Below, piece after piece: positions 7,766-16,971 of a DNA stretch of 45,007 bases. A model generated the notes under the pieces. It was not told where the DNA came from. It did no database searches and worked only from the letters and a program-made list of their open reading frames with translations. The first letter of the stretch is position 1. Every line of letters begins with the position of its first letter. The position numbers and the translations under genes are program-made. Origin of the DNA: Gammaproteobacteria bacterium (lineage in GTDB: Bacteria; Pseudomonadota; Gammaproteobacteria; SZUA-229). Location: assembly GCA_013042055.1 (NCBI GenBank), contig JABDQW010000073.1, positions 1 to 45,007 of the forward strand, read 5' to 3'.

Positions 7766-10018
7766 ATGTTAAGTAAAGAGCTTGAAGCATCATTGAATCG
7801 GGCATTCAACGATGCACGAGACAAAAGACACGAATATATCACTGTCGAACATTTATTATTGGCTCTCCTTGACAACAGCAGTGCCAACTCGGTATTGCAA
7901 GCATGCGGTACCGATTTAAACCTCATCCGCAGAGAGCTGGATGAATACCTCGAAAAAAATACCCCCGTATTCAGTGACATTGTCAGTGGCGAAGTACAGC
8001 CTACGCTTGGTTTTCAGCGTGTTCTGCAGCGAGCCGTGTTTCATGTGCAGTCTTCCGGCAAGAAAGAAGTCGTTGGTGCCAATGTACTGGTCGCGATGTT
8101 TGGCGAACAGGAATCACAAGCGGTTTATTTGTTGAGTAAACAGGGGGTCAGTCGACTCGATGTTGTCAATTACATCTCACACGGAATCGCCAAAGTATCT
8201 GATGAAACCCAGAAAATTGAACCAGAACCGAGAGAAGATTCGGCGGGTGATTCAGATAATCAACCATTAGAAAATTTTGCGACGAATCTTAACCAGCGGG
8301 CGATGCAGGGGCATATTGATCCACTGATCGGCCGTGAAGACGAAATCGAGCGGACTGTCCAGATTCTGTGTCGTCGCAGAAAAAACAATCCATTGCTGGT
8401 TGGCGAAGCCGGCGTCGGCAAAACGGCATTAGCAGAGGGTTTAGCAAAAAAAATCGTCGACAAGGAAGTGCCCGATGTACTCAAGCATTGCACCATTTAT
8501 GCGCTTGATCTAGGTGCGCTGGTTGCTGGTACCAAGTATCGGGGCGATTTCGAAAAGCGTCTCAAGGGCGTGCTCAAGCAACTGAAAAAAACGGAAGGTG
8601 CTGTTCTGTTCATTGACGAGATCCATACCATCATTGGGGCGGGTTCGGCCTCGGGTGGTGTCATGGATGCGTCGAATCTGATCAAACCCATGCTGGCATC
8701 GGGCGATCTTAAGTGTATTGGCTCAACGACCTATACAGAGTTTCGCAGCATATTTGAAAAAGATCATGCGCTGGCAAGACGATTTCAGAAAATCGACATC
8801 GACGAGCCCAGTGTGGACCAGACCATCGATATACTGAAAGGTTTGAAAACGCGGTTCGAAGAACATCACGATGTCAAGTACAGTAACAACGCACTGCGTG
8901 CTGCTGCCGAATTGTCAGAGCGATTTATCACTGACCGCTTCCTGCCAGACAAGGCCATCGATGTTATCGATGAGGCCGGTGCGAATCGAAGACTACTTGG
9001 TAAGTCTGGTAGCAAGAAATCCGTCAATGTGAACGACATCGAAAATATCGTTGCCAAGATTGCACGTATCCCGTCAAAGACTGTTTCGACATCGGATACT
9101 GAAGTCTTGAAGAATCTGGAGCGCGATTTAAATCTCGTGGTCTTCGGGCAAGATGAAGCCATAACCCAGCTGGCAACAGCCATACGCATGTCGCGCTCAG
9201 GCCTGGGTTCCCCCGACACGCCCATCGGTTCATTCCTGTTTTCCGGTCCTACCGGTGTTGGTAAAACAGAGGTTTGCAAGCAACTCGCGCAAGTAATGGG
9301 TATCGAGCTGATGCGTTTCGATATGTCTGAATATATGGAGCGACATACTGTTTCGCGCCTGATTGGCGCACCACCAGGCTATGTTGGCTTCGATGACGGG
9401 GGTTTGTTGACCGAAGCTATAACCAAGCAGCCGCATTCAGTTTTACTGCTGGATGAAATAGAGAAAGCGCATCCAGAAGTTTTCAATATTCTGTTACAGG
9501 TGATGGATCACGGTACGCTGACTGACAGCAATGGACGTAAGACAGATTTCCGTAATGTCATACTTATCATGACGACAAACGCTGGTGCTCAGCTAATGTC
9601 ACGCCGATCAATGGGCTTTACGGAGCAAAAGAATGAGCTCGATGGCCTGGAGGAAATCAAGCGTCTATTCACGCCGGAATTTAGAAACCGCCTGGATGCC
9701 ATTGTTCAGTTTGGACCGCTTGACGAAAAGACCATTGCCAGCGTTGTTGACAAGTTTCTGGTTGAACTGGAGACTCAACTCGATGAGAAAAAAGTCAGTT
9801 TACACGTCGATGATGATGCCCGTACCTGGATCGCTGAGAAAGGATACGATGCCAAGATGGGTGCACGTCCAATGGCGCGTGTGATTCAGGAGCACCTGAA
9901 AAAGCCGCTGGCTAATGAATTGCTGTTCGGCAATCTGACCCGTGGTGGTAAGGTATTGGTGTCCGTGGTTGATGGCGAGATTTCGATAGCAATCGAAGGC
10001 GCCACGGAGAAAGCCTAG
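7766..10018 (+). CDS. clpA: ATP-dependent Clp protease ATP-binding subunit ClpA
   Basis: The 750-residue AAA+ unfoldase has an N-domain (1-145) for ClpS docking, D1 with Walker A GEAGVGKT (about 213-220) and Walker B VLFIDEIHT, and D2 with Walker A GPTGVGKT (about 494-501), Walker B LLLDEIEKAHP and the pore segment GAPPGYVGFDDGG. The ClpP-docking loop reads SMGF (about 615-618) instead of the E. coli IGL; a hydrophobic-G-hydrophobic tripeptide is what the family requires. It lacks the long middle domain of ClpB, so it is ClpA. It converges on infA, as in many relatives. Confidence 0.98.
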   Translation: MLSKELEASLNRAFNDARDKRHEYITVEHLLLALLDNSSANSVLQACGTDLNLIRRELDEYLEKNTPVFSDIVSGEVQPTLGFQRVLQRAVFHVQSSGKKEVVGANVLVAMFGEQESQAVYLLSKQGVSRLDVVNYISHGIAKVSDETQKIEPEPREDSAGDSDNQPLENFATNLNQRAMQGHIDPLIGREDEIERTVQILCRRRKNNPLLVGEAGVGKTALAEGLAKKIVDKEVPDVLKHCTIYALDLGALVAGTKYRGDFEKRLKGVLKQLKKTEGAVLFIDEIHTIIGAGSASGGVMDASNLIKPMLASGDLKCIGSTTYTEFRSIFEKDHALARRFQKIDIDEPSVDQTIDILKGLKTRFEEHHDVKYSNNALRAAAELSERFITDRFLPDKAIDVIDEAGANRRLLGKSGSKKSVNVNDIENIVAKIARIPSKTVSTSDTEVLKNLERDLNLVVFGQDEAITQLATAIRMSRSGLGSPDTPIGSFLFSGPTGVGKTEVCKQLAQVMGIELMRFDMSEYMERHTVSRLIGAPPGYVGFDDGGLLTEAITKQPHSVLLLDEIEKAHPEVFNILLQVMDHGTLTDSNGRKTDFRNVILIMTTNAGAQLMSRRSMGFTEQKNELDGLEEIKRLFTPEFRNRLDAIVQFGPLDEKTIASVVDKFLVELETQLDEKKVSLHVDDDARTWIAEKGYDAKMGARPMARVIQEHLKKPLANELLFGNLTRGGKVLVSVVDGEISIAIEGATEKA

Positions 10019-10035
10019 GCCGGATTTCTTCCTCC

Positions 10036-10097
10036 TTTGCGAGAAATGCGGACTGAAACCGATATCAGTCGAAATTCGACTGTGAAATTCTCGCGAA
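10036..10097. repeat. Short nested palindrome between convergent clpA and infA
   Basis: GCGAGAA (10039-10045) pairs with TTCTCGC (10088-10094), and inside CAGTCGAA (10067-10074) pairs with TTCGACTG (10076-10083). The right arm continues GCGAAGGCCGCCAGGAAATC, close to the left arm of the 221-547 element (GCAAAGGCGCCAAGGCCGCC). It could also act as a bidirectional terminator for clpA and infA, but there is no clear T-run. Confidence 0.55.
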
Positions 10098-10189
10098 GGC
10101 CGCCAGGAAATCAATCGATCTACGAGCAAGGGCGATCAGTGCGCGCTATTGCGCTGGCGTGATGCTGAGTCAGAACTCTACAGCAGGGT

Positions 10190-10408
10190 TTACTTAGCGC
10201 GGTATACGATGCGACCTTTTTCCAGGTCGTAGGGTGTCAACTCAACAGTCACAGTGTCACCGGTCATGATACGGATATAGTGCTTGCGCATTTTTCCAGA
10301 AATATGGGCGGTCACGACATGACCGTTTTCGAGCTCAACACGGAACATGGTGTTCGGCAACGTTTCGATCACCTTGCCTTCCATTTGTATTGCTTCTTCT
10401 TTTGCCAT
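10190..10408 (-). CDS. infA: Translation initiation factor IF-1
   Basis: The 72-residue protein is a single S1/OB-fold domain: [19 protein letters not shown], the [19 protein letters not shown] strand-turn and [19 protein letters not shown] are the classical IF-1 sequence. IF-1 binds the 30S A site with IF-2 and IF-3. Length and sequence are standard. It is transcribed toward clpA; upstream (10409-10610) lies a 200-bp gap holding its promoter and a small hairpin. Confidence 0.98.
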   Translation of the reverse strand: MAKEEAIQMEGKVIETLPNTMFRVELENGHVVTAHISGKMRKHYIRIMTGDTVTVELTPYDLEKGRIVYRAK

Positions 10409-10485
10409 ACATCCAACTCTTTAAAAACAGTCGGCGCTCATTATCGTTAATTTGGCTGCGAGCGCAAGTTTTTTTCACATCGTAA

Positions 10486-10506
10486 ATCTGCTGAGCAGAT
10501 CTTTTT
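10486..10506 (+). terminator. Possible hairpin terminator (ATCTGC-tga-GCAGAT, then CTTTTT)
   Basis: A 6-bp stem (10486-10491 with 10495-10500) is followed on the plus strand by C and five T. No plus-strand gene ends upstream, so it more likely serves, if at all, as a weak end for the minus-strand M23 gene (which would lack a good U-run) or belongs to the infA leader. Low confidence. Confidence 0.25.
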
Positions 10507-10610
10507 GTCGGAGTATTTGCGTTACGCTGATCACTTGTTTCTCATCTAAGCTATTGAAATTAATATTTCGATTGGGCGACACGATGCATTTCTACAGCTA
10601 GTATTCTTGA

Positions 10611-11471
10611 TTATTCCAACTGTGCTGTGGGTTGTTGCTCGGGGAGGAAGTACAACGGATCGACCAGGACTCCATTTGCCATCACCGCAAAGTGCAGATG
10701 TGCGCCGGTGACGCGGCCTGTCTGGCCGACGGCTCCCAGGATGTCGCCGCGTCGCAGGACATCGCCTGGCTCAACGTCGATCCGACTGAGATGGGCATAG
10801 AGGCTGATCAAACCCTGGCCGTGATCGACGTACACCATATTGCCGCTGAAAAAGAAGTCGCCAGCTTCGATAACAGTGCCGTCAGCGGTTGTCCTGATAT
10901 CGGTGCCTTCCGGTGCCGCGATATCGAGACCGCTGTGGGGATTGCGTTCCTGTTCGTTAAAAAAACGCCGTAAACCGAATATGCTGCTGATCCTGCCAGT
11001 AACAGGCCAGATAAAGTCCACGTCCGGATAGGCATCAGACCAATGATTTTTGGCGGCGCGTTTGCGTATACGTTCTTTTGATATGCGCTGCAGGTCCTGT
11101 TTGATCGGATTGACCTTGCGTTTGTTTTTGATGGTTAAATGTTGCTCCTGATATTTTTTGCCCTGTACATCGACAGTGTTGACTGCCGTTGAGCCATCCC
11201 GTTGTCTGATCTTGAATTGGTACACGCCCGGTTTGGCCTGTAATGGAATGCCGGCGAGCGCATACCAGGATTGCCTGTGTTTGAAGATTGTGGTTTTTTT
11301 CTCGTTAAATGTAATTTGAGTATCAGCTGTGTAGTCATCAAGCTCGATAATGGCCACGCCGCCGGGCACTAGCGCCTGTTCTGGCATGGCGTATCCAGGT
11401 TTTGAAAAGATCAGGATGGTCGTAACAGCAACGAGATGCAGATGTTTTTGAAAATTCGTGACCATAATCAT
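10611..11471 (-). CDS. Secreted M23-family metallopeptidase (LytM-type)
   Basis: The 286-residue protein has a signal peptide (hydrophobic 12-22, likely cleavage after GYA28), a beta-rich N-terminal domain (about 35-110) and a C-terminal M23 domain (about 152-278). The zinc and catalytic residues are all present: H179 and D183 in HSGLD, H227 in LYAHLS, and H258-x-H260 in AHLHF. So it is likely an active endopeptidase cleaving peptidoglycan cross-links rather than a degenerate activator such as EnvC. It is flanked by infA and a divergent aminotransferase gene. The substrate bond is not predictable from sequence. Confidence 0.9.
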   Translation of the reverse strand: MIMVTNFQKHLHLVAVTTILIFSKPGYAMPEQALVPGGVAIIELDDYTADTQITFNEKKTTIFKHRQSWYALAGIPLQAKPGVYQFKIRQRDGSTAVNTVDVQGKKYQEQHLTIKNKRKVNPIKQDLQRISKERIRKRAAKNHWSDAYPDVDFIWPVTGRISSIFGLRRFFNEQERNPHSGLDIAAPEGTDIRTTADGTVIEAGDFFFSGNMVYVDHGQGLISLYAHLSRIDVEPGDVLRRGDILGAVGQTGRVTGAHLHFAVMANGVLVDPLYFLPEQQPTAQLE

Positions 11472-11558
11472 TCTTGCCTAGTGTTAAGCTAAGCGTAGTG
11501 TTTTAATCAAATCTGATGCGTCGATTGTAGCTCAGTTTCCTGTGTTCCGTGGAGATCA

Positions 11559-12752
11559 TTGTTGAATAGCCGTACTAACACAACGCCACTCAGCACGCGT
11601 GCTGCCGGCGTGCGACCGTTCTACGTTATGGATTTATTGGCACGTGCTAAGCAGCTAGAAGCCGAGGGTCGATCTGTGCTGCATCTGGAAGTCGGCGAGC
11701 CGGATTTTCCAACACCCAAACCTATTATCGACGCGGGTATCCGGGCACTTCGACAGCTGAAAACGCATTACACGCCGGCATTGGGTCTACCTGAATTGAG
11801 ACAGTTGATCGCGGAATATTATCAGCACAAATTCGATATAGAAATCAGCGCGCGTCGTATTATTATCACACCCGGCGCTTCCGGTGCGTTGCAATTGGCG
11901 CTGTCGGTGTTGATTGACACGGGTGAGAGCGTACTACTATCCGATCCCGGTTATCCATGCAACCGCAACATGATTCAAATACTGGGTGCATACAGCCGAA
12001 TGGTCCCGGTGGGTGCAGATACGCAGTTTCAAATGTGCGCCCACCACATCGCTGAATTCTGGACTGAAAACTCAGTCGCGGCGATGATCGCCAGCCCATC
12101 CAATCCGACAGGCACAGTGATAAAGCAACACGAATTAACGGAACTGATTGCTGCTGTTGCTGCCGAAGGCGGGCGGCTGATCGTCGATGAGATCTATCAG
12201 GGCCTGGTGTATTCAAATGAGGATTTTACGGCCTTAGAATTGTCCGACGATGTTTTCATAATCAACAGTTTTTCGAAATATTTCGGTATGACGGGCTGGA
12301 GATTGGGCTGGATGGTGGTGCCGGATATGTACGTTGACGCTATTGATCGGCTTGCGCAAAATCTATTTCTGGCGCCGTCCACTGTCGCGCAATACGCGGC
12401 CTTGGCCGCTTTTGACGATAAAAGCACGCGTATTTTCGAACGCAGGGTCTCAAAATTCAAAGAGCGGCGCGATTTTTTGTTGCCGGCACTGCGTGATATG
12501 GGTTTTACAATACCGGTAGTACCTGCTGGTGCCTTCTACGTCTATGCAGACTGCAGTTCGATAACGCAGGACTCGTATCAGTGGACGCGAGAATTGCTCG
12601 AAGAGGAGGCCGTGGCAGTGACGCCGGGTATCGATTTTGGCGAACACTGGGCATCAACGCATGTTCGCTTTGCGTATACACGCCCGATTGATCAACTCGA
12701 ACGAGCCTGCTGCCGAATGGCCCGTTTTATCAGGGCCGCCGGCCCTAAATGA
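11559..12752 (+). CDS. PLP-dependent class I/II aminotransferase
   Basis: A fold-type I aminotransferase of 397 residues. It has the N-terminal GEPDFPTPKPI, the PLP-phosphate loop PGASGALQLAL, the SNPTGTV segment, VDEIYQGLVY with the pyridine-nitrogen aspartate, the Schiff-base lysine K240 in NSFSKYFGMTGWRLGW and the carboxylate-binding arginine in HVRFAYT. The start is TTG: two adjacent TTGs at 11559 and 11562 follow GGAG at 11551-11554, and the second has the better spacing; the next ATG is 24 residues in and would remove conserved sequence. The amino-acid substrate is unknown. It is followed 13 bp later by a DUF2797 gene, probably in one transcript. Confidence 0.9.
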   Translation: MLNSRTNTTPLSTRAAGVRPFYVMDLLARAKQLEAEGRSVLHLEVGEPDFPTPKPIIDAGIRALRQLKTHYTPALGLPELRQLIAEYYQHKFDIEISARRIIITPGASGALQLALSVLIDTGESVLLSDPGYPCNRNMIQILGAYSRMVPVGADTQFQMCAHHIAEFWTENSVAAMIASPSNPTGTVIKQHELTELIAAVAAEGGRLIVDEIYQGLVYSNEDFTALELSDDVFIINSFSKYFGMTGWRLGWMVVPDMYVDAIDRLAQNLFLAPSTVAQYAALAAFDDKSTRIFERRVSKFKERRDFLLPALRDMGFTIPVVPAGAFYVYADCSSITQDSYQWTRELLEEEAVAVTPGIDFGEHWASTHVRFAYTRPIDQLERACCRMARFIRAAGPK

Positions 12753-12765
12753 CCGAGACAGTCAC

Positions 12766-13584
12766 ATGATTGGCAATATTCTTAAAATGAAAGCGCAACT
12801 GACAACGCCGGTTGAGTATCAGTTGCCACTGAATGACACGTTAATAGCGCTGAATCCGCACATTGGGGAGAAAATCAGGCTTAACTATCAAGGTGAGATC
12901 AATTGTATCGCCTGTGGTAGAAAAATCAGTAAAAGCTATGCACAAGGTTACTGCTATCCGTGTTTCATCAGTCTCGCCGAATGTGATATGTGTATCGTAA
13001 AGCCGGAAACCTGCCATTATGATGCTGGCACTTGTCGTGATCCAGAGTGGGCGCAGCAGCATTGTATGCAAACGCATTATGTCTATCTGGCTAATTCTTC
13101 CGCAATCAAAGTAGGGATAACCCGGCAATCCCAGATACCGACGCGCTGGATCGATCAGGGCGCCAGCCAGGCCTTGCCGATCTTCAAGGTCGGCAGTCGA
13201 TACCAGTCTGGTTTGATAGAGGTAGCCATCAAACAACACGTCTCGGACCGAACTGACTGGCGCAAAATGCTAAAAAGCGATGCTGAGCCGAGTGATCTCG
13301 CGGCGACACGTGATCAGTTGGTTGATTTGTGTCGGGATCGCATCGCTGAACTGCGGCAGACATTTGGTGATGAAAACATACAATCTCTAGCCAAAGAGCC
13401 AGTTACGACGATTCAGTATCCCGTCGAGCAGTATCCCGAGAAGGTGAAATCGCTAAATCTCGACAAAACACCAACGATCGAGGGCGTGTTGTTGGGGATA
13501 AAGGGCCAGTACCTGATATTAGATTCAGGTGTGATCAATATCCGTAAATATTCAGGTTATAAACTTGATGTTGACCTGAGTTAG
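12766..13584 (+). CDS. DUF2797 family protein with N-terminal zinc-finger-like cysteines
   Basis: ATG 12766 lies just after the aminotransferase stop and gives 272 residues; the longer open frame overlaps the upstream gene and is not needed. The N-terminal part has [20 protein letters not shown], then CDMC, a CHY and a GTC motif, consistent with one or two structural zinc sites. The centre ([20 protein letters not shown], then TRWIDQGA) resembles a GIY-YIG-like fold: VYLA and KVGITR are the segments seen in DUF2797 (PF10977). Function is not established for the family. Downstream is cysE, 35 bp away. Confidence 0.78.
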   Translation: MIGNILKMKAQLTTPVEYQLPLNDTLIALNPHIGEKIRLNYQGEINCIACGRKISKSYAQGYCYPCFISLAECDMCIVKPETCHYDAGTCRDPEWAQQHCMQTHYVYLANSSAIKVGITRQSQIPTRWIDQGASQALPIFKVGSRYQSGLIEVAIKQHVSDRTDWRKMLKSDAEPSDLAATRDQLVDLCRDRIAELRQTFGDENIQSLAKEPVTTIQYPVEQYPEKVKSLNLDKTPTIEGVLLGIKGQYLILDSGVINIRKYSGYKLDVDLS

Positions 13585-13619
13585 GATTTAAGCTTGCGCA
13601 TCATTTTGATCGGAGAAGA

Positions 13620-14417
13620 ATTATCAGCCTTCGTGAAGACATAGCGTGTGTTTTTGATCGCGATCCTGCCGCACGCAACATTTTTGAAGTAATCACCAGC
13701 TATCCGGGTGTGCATGCATTATTGTTTCATAGAATGAATCATGTCTTGTGGAATCTGGGTCTGAAATGGTTGGCACGTTTTTTCTCCCACATCGCGCGTT
13801 GGCTCACCGGGATTGAGATTCATCCGGGCGCGACGATCGGCCGTCGATTCTTCATCGATCACGGTATGGGTGTGGTCATCGGAGAAACGGCTGAAATTGC
13901 AGATGACTGCACGCTCTATCACGGCGTCACCCTCGGTGGGACCAGCTGGCAAAAAGGCAAGCGTCACCCAACGCTGATGAGTAATGTTGTCGTCGGCGCT
14001 GGCGCCAAAGTACTCGGACCAATTACAGTCGGTAGCGGCGTACGTATTGGTTCAAATGCCGTCATTACCAGGGATGTACCTGATGACGGTACGGTTGTCG
14101 GTGTTCCCGGGCGACTGGTGCGCAAGCACAGCGCCGAGGACAAACGGGCCGAGGAAAAACGCAATGCCACTGCAGAAAAGCTGGGTTTCGACGCCTATGG
14201 CGCCACCAAGGAAGCGCCGGATCCCGTCGCAACCGCTATCAACCGCATGCTCGATCACATCCACGTGATGGATGAGCGCATGCAGAGTATGTGTGCCGCC
14301 TTGAAGCAACTAGGTACAGAAATCGACGTCTCCCATCTGCCCGATCTTGGCCCCTGCGAGATCCAATCCACCGAGGGTCCCGAGGAAGCGGAGCCTGAGA
14401 AAATCGAGGGTGAATAG
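13620..14417 (+). CDS. cysE: Serine O-acetyltransferase CysE, apparent non-NTG (ATT) start
   Basis: CysE acetylates serine to O-acetylserine, the first step of cysteine synthesis. The conserved N-terminal helix [20 protein letters not shown], then [18 protein letters not shown], is encoded from 13629, yet this frame has no ATG, GTG, TTG or CTG between its upstream stop (13572-13574) and GTG 13710. The best candidate is ATT 13620 (or ATC 13623), with GGAG at 13612-13615. Beginning at 13710 would delete 30 conserved residues. The C-terminal left-handed beta-helix is complete (GAEIHPG-like hexapeptides, [32 protein letters not shown]). A 60-residue charged tail follows. The catalytic His pair is present. 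Location next to iscR is common and links cysteine supply to IscS. Confidence 0.9.
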   Translation: MISLREDIACVFDRDPAARNIFEVITSYPGVHALLFHRMNHVLWNLGLKWLARFFSHIARWLTGIEIHPGATIGRRFFIDHGMGVVIGETAEIADDCTLYHGVTLGGTSWQKGKRHPTLMSNVVVGAGAKVLGPITVGSGVRIGSNAVITRDVPDDGTVVGVPGRLVRKHSAEDKRAEEKRNATAEKLGFDAYGATKEAPDPVATAINRMLDHIHVMDERMQSMCAALKQLGTEIDVSHLPDLGPCEIQSTEGPEEAEPEKIEGE

Positions 14418-14422
14418 GCTAC

Positions 14423-14898
14423 TAACCCGCATTTCTCACCAGTCGGCGTAGAAAACTAATAAGGCAATGCTCTTTTTTGGAAAAGCCAGGATGATCTTGA
14501 ATACAGAGTATTATTCGAGCACGCCTGTCACGGTTCAGGCTGGTCTATTGTACGAAGGCGGAGACACAATGTTGTGGATGAGCCGTTCTCTCAAACAGCG
14601 ACGATCAATTGAACAGGGAATTGTCCGGTAACAGTTTGTCCTATTTGGTTTTAGGAACAAGTTGGCGTCGCATCTTGAACGATCCCCCTTGATCCATAAC
14701 TAATGCCATGAATCGGCGGGCGATTGTCCAACCTGCTTAGCCAACTTGCCCCTAAAATCCAAATCCTTCGTGCAATACCCGGGCAGAGCTTGCTCTTCAC
14801 TCAAACCGTAGCTATTGCTACGCTTTTCGCTCCAGAGCGGCGCTTGCGAACACGAATCCGGCGCCTGCTCCCGTGATCCTGGCGAGAAATGCGGGCTA
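14423..14898 (+). repeat. MITE-like nested-palindrome element, copy B (476 bp, with internal insertion)
   Basis: The left end is TA+ACCCGCATTTCTCACC and the right end CTGGCGAGAAATGCGGGC+TA. The left module (to CACGGTTCAGG, 14540) and right module (from GAGCTTGCTCTTCACTC, 14785) match copies A and G. Between them lie about 240 bases absent from other copies, which contain their own inverted repeat: TTTTAGGAACAAGTTGG (14649-14665) against CCAACTTGCCCCTAAAA (14741-14757), 15 of 17 pairs. The element fills most of the cysE-iscR gap and ends 6 bases before the first IscR operator. Confidence 0.85.
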
Positions 14899-14904
14899 GT
14901 GCGA

Positions 14905-14929
14905 ATACTTGACAAAATTAGTCAAGTAA
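14905..14929 (+). promoter_or_regulatory. IscR type 1 binding site (distal)
   Basis: The 25-bp site contains CTTGACAAAATTAGTCAAG, an almost perfect inverted repeat that fits the known type 1 IscR consensus (ATA-S-YY-GAC-T-R-WWW-Y-AGTC-RR-S-TAT). [2Fe-2S]-IscR binds such sites and represses iscR. It lies one base upstream of a second site. Confidence 0.85.
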
Positions 14930-14954
14930 ATAGTTGACCAAATTAGTCGGATTT
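14930..14954 (+). promoter_or_regulatory. IscR type 1 binding site (proximal), overlapping the -35 box
   Basis: ATAGTTGACCAAATTAGTCGG fits the type 1 IscR consensus. Its TTGACC (14934-14939) doubles as the -35 box, so bound IscR would block RNA polymerase directly. Confidence 0.88.
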
Positions 14955-14963
14955 AAGTAAAAT
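14934..14963 (+). promoter_or_regulatory. iscR promoter (-35 TTGACC, -10 TAAAAT)
   Basis: TTGACC at 14934-14939 and TAAAAT at 14958-14963 are 18 bases apart, with the iscR ATG 30 bases downstream and AGGA at 14981-14984 as ribosome binding site. The overlap with the proximal operator predicts autorepression. Confidence 0.75.
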
Positions 14964-14992
14964 TGGCCTGTTGATTTTGACAGGATGAAATT

Positions 14993-15445
14993 ATGCGCCT
15001 TACAACTAAAGGTCGATATGCCGTCACTGCCGTGCTGGATCTGGCTTTCCATGAACACAAAGGACCGGTTTCACTGGCAGCTATTTCCGAAAGACAGTGT
15101 ATTTCTCTGTCCTATTTAGAGCAATTGTTTGCCCGACTACGCCGAAATGGCGTCGTCAAAAGCACCCGTGGCCCAGGTGGAGGCTATACCCTCAATCGCG
15201 CTGCCGCTGATATAAGTGTGTCCGATGTCATTCTAGCCGTTGATGAGAGTTGCCAGGTTACGGCTTGTGATGACGCAGACGGTTGTCAGGGCGGTTACCA
15301 GTGCTTGACCCACGATCTGTGGAACGAACTGAGTAGCGAGATTCGTAACTTCCTCGATGGCATCTCACTGGCAGAGATGATGGCGAACGAGAGTGTGCAG
15401 AATGTTTCGATCAGGCAGGATGACGCGCAAATAAATGCCGCATGA
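14993..15445 (+). CDS. iscR: Fe-S cluster assembly transcriptional regulator IscR
   Basis: IscR is an Rrf2-family winged-helix repressor that carries a [2Fe-2S] cluster and tunes the isc operon to cluster demand. The 150-residue protein begins [18 protein letters not shown], has the recognition helix region [19 protein letters not shown] and wing PGGGYTL. The cluster ligands are at exactly the E. coli positions C92, C98 and C104, with H107 as fourth ligand (CLTHDLW). An extra C87 precedes them. It heads the isc genes with two type 1 operators upstream, so classical autorepression is expected. A 269-bp structured gap separates it from iscS. Confidence 0.98.
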   Translation: MRLTTKGRYAVTAVLDLAFHEHKGPVSLAAISERQCISLSYLEQLFARLRRNGVVKSTRGPGGGYTLNRAAADISVSDVILAVDESCQVTACDDADGCQGGYQCLTHDLWNELSSEIRNFLDGISLAEMMANESVQNVSIRQDDAQINAA

Positions 15446-15714
15446 TGCCAGCTCTAAACTTGGCTATCAAATGAGAGTGCGCGGCATAGTTGTCGTCACA
15501 AGACTATGTCGGCGAATAGCAGTCGTCTAATTGATTAGCGCATTTGACGATAAGGCGTAAAGCCTATGGGCACAACAAATGGCGTCTGTAGCGTCGGACA
15601 TTACGCCTGCAGAGACTACGCGGTCTATAGATGACGGTTCAGGCATTGGTGAAAATCAACAGTTTGAATCAATCGGCAGTGATATCCACTGCCAATGTTT
15701 AAGAGGCAATTGAT
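15446..15714 (+). other. Structured iscR-iscS intergenic leader
   Basis: This 269-bp gap contains several potential RNA hairpins: CATAGT/ACTATG (about 15485-15508), CGCATTTG (15539-15546) with CAAATGGCG (15576-15584) enclosing AGGC-gtaaa-GCCT, and GGCAGTG-atatc-CACTGCC (about 15675-15693) just before the iscS ribosome binding site AAGAGG. In E. coli the iscR-iscS junction is where iscSUA mRNA is separately degraded under iron limitation; a similar role here is inference. I see no promoter or gene. Confidence 0.5.
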
Positions 15715-16935
15715 GTGAGTGATAAAAATCCAATTTTCCTTGACTACATGGCAACGACACCGGTTGATGAGCGGGTTGCTGAAAAAATGTGTGCCCACCT
15801 GACCAAAGATGGGGTCTTTGGTAATCCGGCGTCGCGTAGTCACGCATTCGGATGGAAGGCCGAAGCTGTAGTCGAGGAGGCGCGTAAACAAATCGCCAAC
15901 CTGGTTGGTGCAAATCCCAAAGAGATCATCTTTACTTCCGGCGCCACTGAATCAGACAACCTCGCCATAAAGGGCGTTGCACACTTCTATAAAAAGAAAG
16001 GCAAGCATATCGTCACTTGCAAGACTGAACATAAGGCTGTGCTCGACACTTGCCGTTATCTCGAACGTGAGGGCTATGAAGTCACCTATCTCGATCCAGA
16101 GCCCAACGGCCTGCTGGATCTGAATAAGTTGGAAGCGGCATTACGCGATGATACGATCCTGGTATCAATCATGCATGTCAACAACGAAATCGGTGTGATT
16201 CAGGATATCGCTGCGATCGGCGAGATTTGTCGTAGTCGGAAAATTCTCTTTCATGTCGATGCCGCTCAGAGTCCGGGTAAGGTCCCTATCAATCTGGAAG
16301 AGCTGAAAGTCGATTTAATGAGTTTTTCTGCACATAAGGTCTATGGGCCGAAGGGTATTGGTGCGCTGTACGTGCAAAGAAAACCGCGTGTCCGGCTGGA
16401 GGCGCAGATGCATGGAGGTGGACACGAGCGGGGCATGCGTTCAGGCACACTTGCGACTCACCAGATCGTTGGTATGGGGGAAGCCTTTCGAATTGCCAGC
16501 GAAGAGATGGTGGATGAATCCAAACGTATACTGGCGTTACGCAATCGTCTCTGGGACGGCTTGAAGGAGATGGAAGAGGTTTACGTCAACGGTGACTCCG
16601 ACCAACGTATACCTGGCAATATCAATATCAGTTTCAATTTCGTTGAGGGTGAGAGTCTGCTGATGGCGCTCAAGGACATTGCAATATCCTCGGGCAGTGC
16701 CTGTACATCGGCGTCGCTTGAGCCGAGTTATGTGTTGAGGGCCTTGGGCAGAAACGATGAACTCGCACACAGCTCCATACGTTTCAGCATTGGCCGTTTC
16801 ACGACCGAACAAGACATTGATTACACGATCGAACACGTTAGGGCAGCGGTTGAAAAGCTGCGTGAGCTATCGCCGTTGTGGGATATGTACAAAGACGGCA
16901 TAGACCTTGATTCTATCGAGTGGGCCGCGCATTAA
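15715..16935 (+). CDS. iscS: Cysteine desulfurase IscS
   Basis: IscS takes sulfur from cysteine and passes it to IscU and other acceptors. The 406-residue PLP enzyme has [15 protein letters not shown] at the N-terminus, [10 protein letters not shown], the HVDAAQS segment, the PLP lysine K208 in [13 protein letters not shown] and the persulfide cysteine C330 in [17 protein letters not shown]. The C-terminal tail [21 protein letters not shown] is the IscU-contact region of group I enzymes. The start is GTG 15715 preceded by AAGAGG. It is the second gene of the isc operon. Confidence 0.98.
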   Translation: MSDKNPIFLDYMATTPVDERVAEKMCAHLTKDGVFGNPASRSHAFGWKAEAVVEEARKQIANLVGANPKEIIFTSGATESDNLAIKGVAHFYKKKGKHIVTCKTEHKAVLDTCRYLEREGYEVTYLDPEPNGLLDLNKLEAALRDDTILVSIMHVNNEIGVIQDIAAIGEICRSRKILFHVDAAQSPGKVPINLEELKVDLMSFSAHKVYGPKGIGALYVQRKPRVRLEAQMHGGGHERGMRSGTLATHQIVGMGEAFRIASEEMVDESKRILALRNRLWDGLKEMEEVYVNGDSDQRIPGNINISFNFVEGESLLMALKDIAISSGSACTSASLEPSYVLRALGRNDELAHSSIRFSIGRFTTEQDIDYTIEHVRAAVEKLRELSPLWDMYKDGIDLDSIEWAAH

Positions 16936-16971
16936 ACCAAGGCAGCTGCCTCTCGGCAAGAATCCACATTA

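Noticed and set aside
13710-14417. cysE beginning at GTG 13710
   Set aside because: It would remove about 30 conserved N-terminal residues that are clearly encoded upstream in the same frame, and it has no ribosome binding site.
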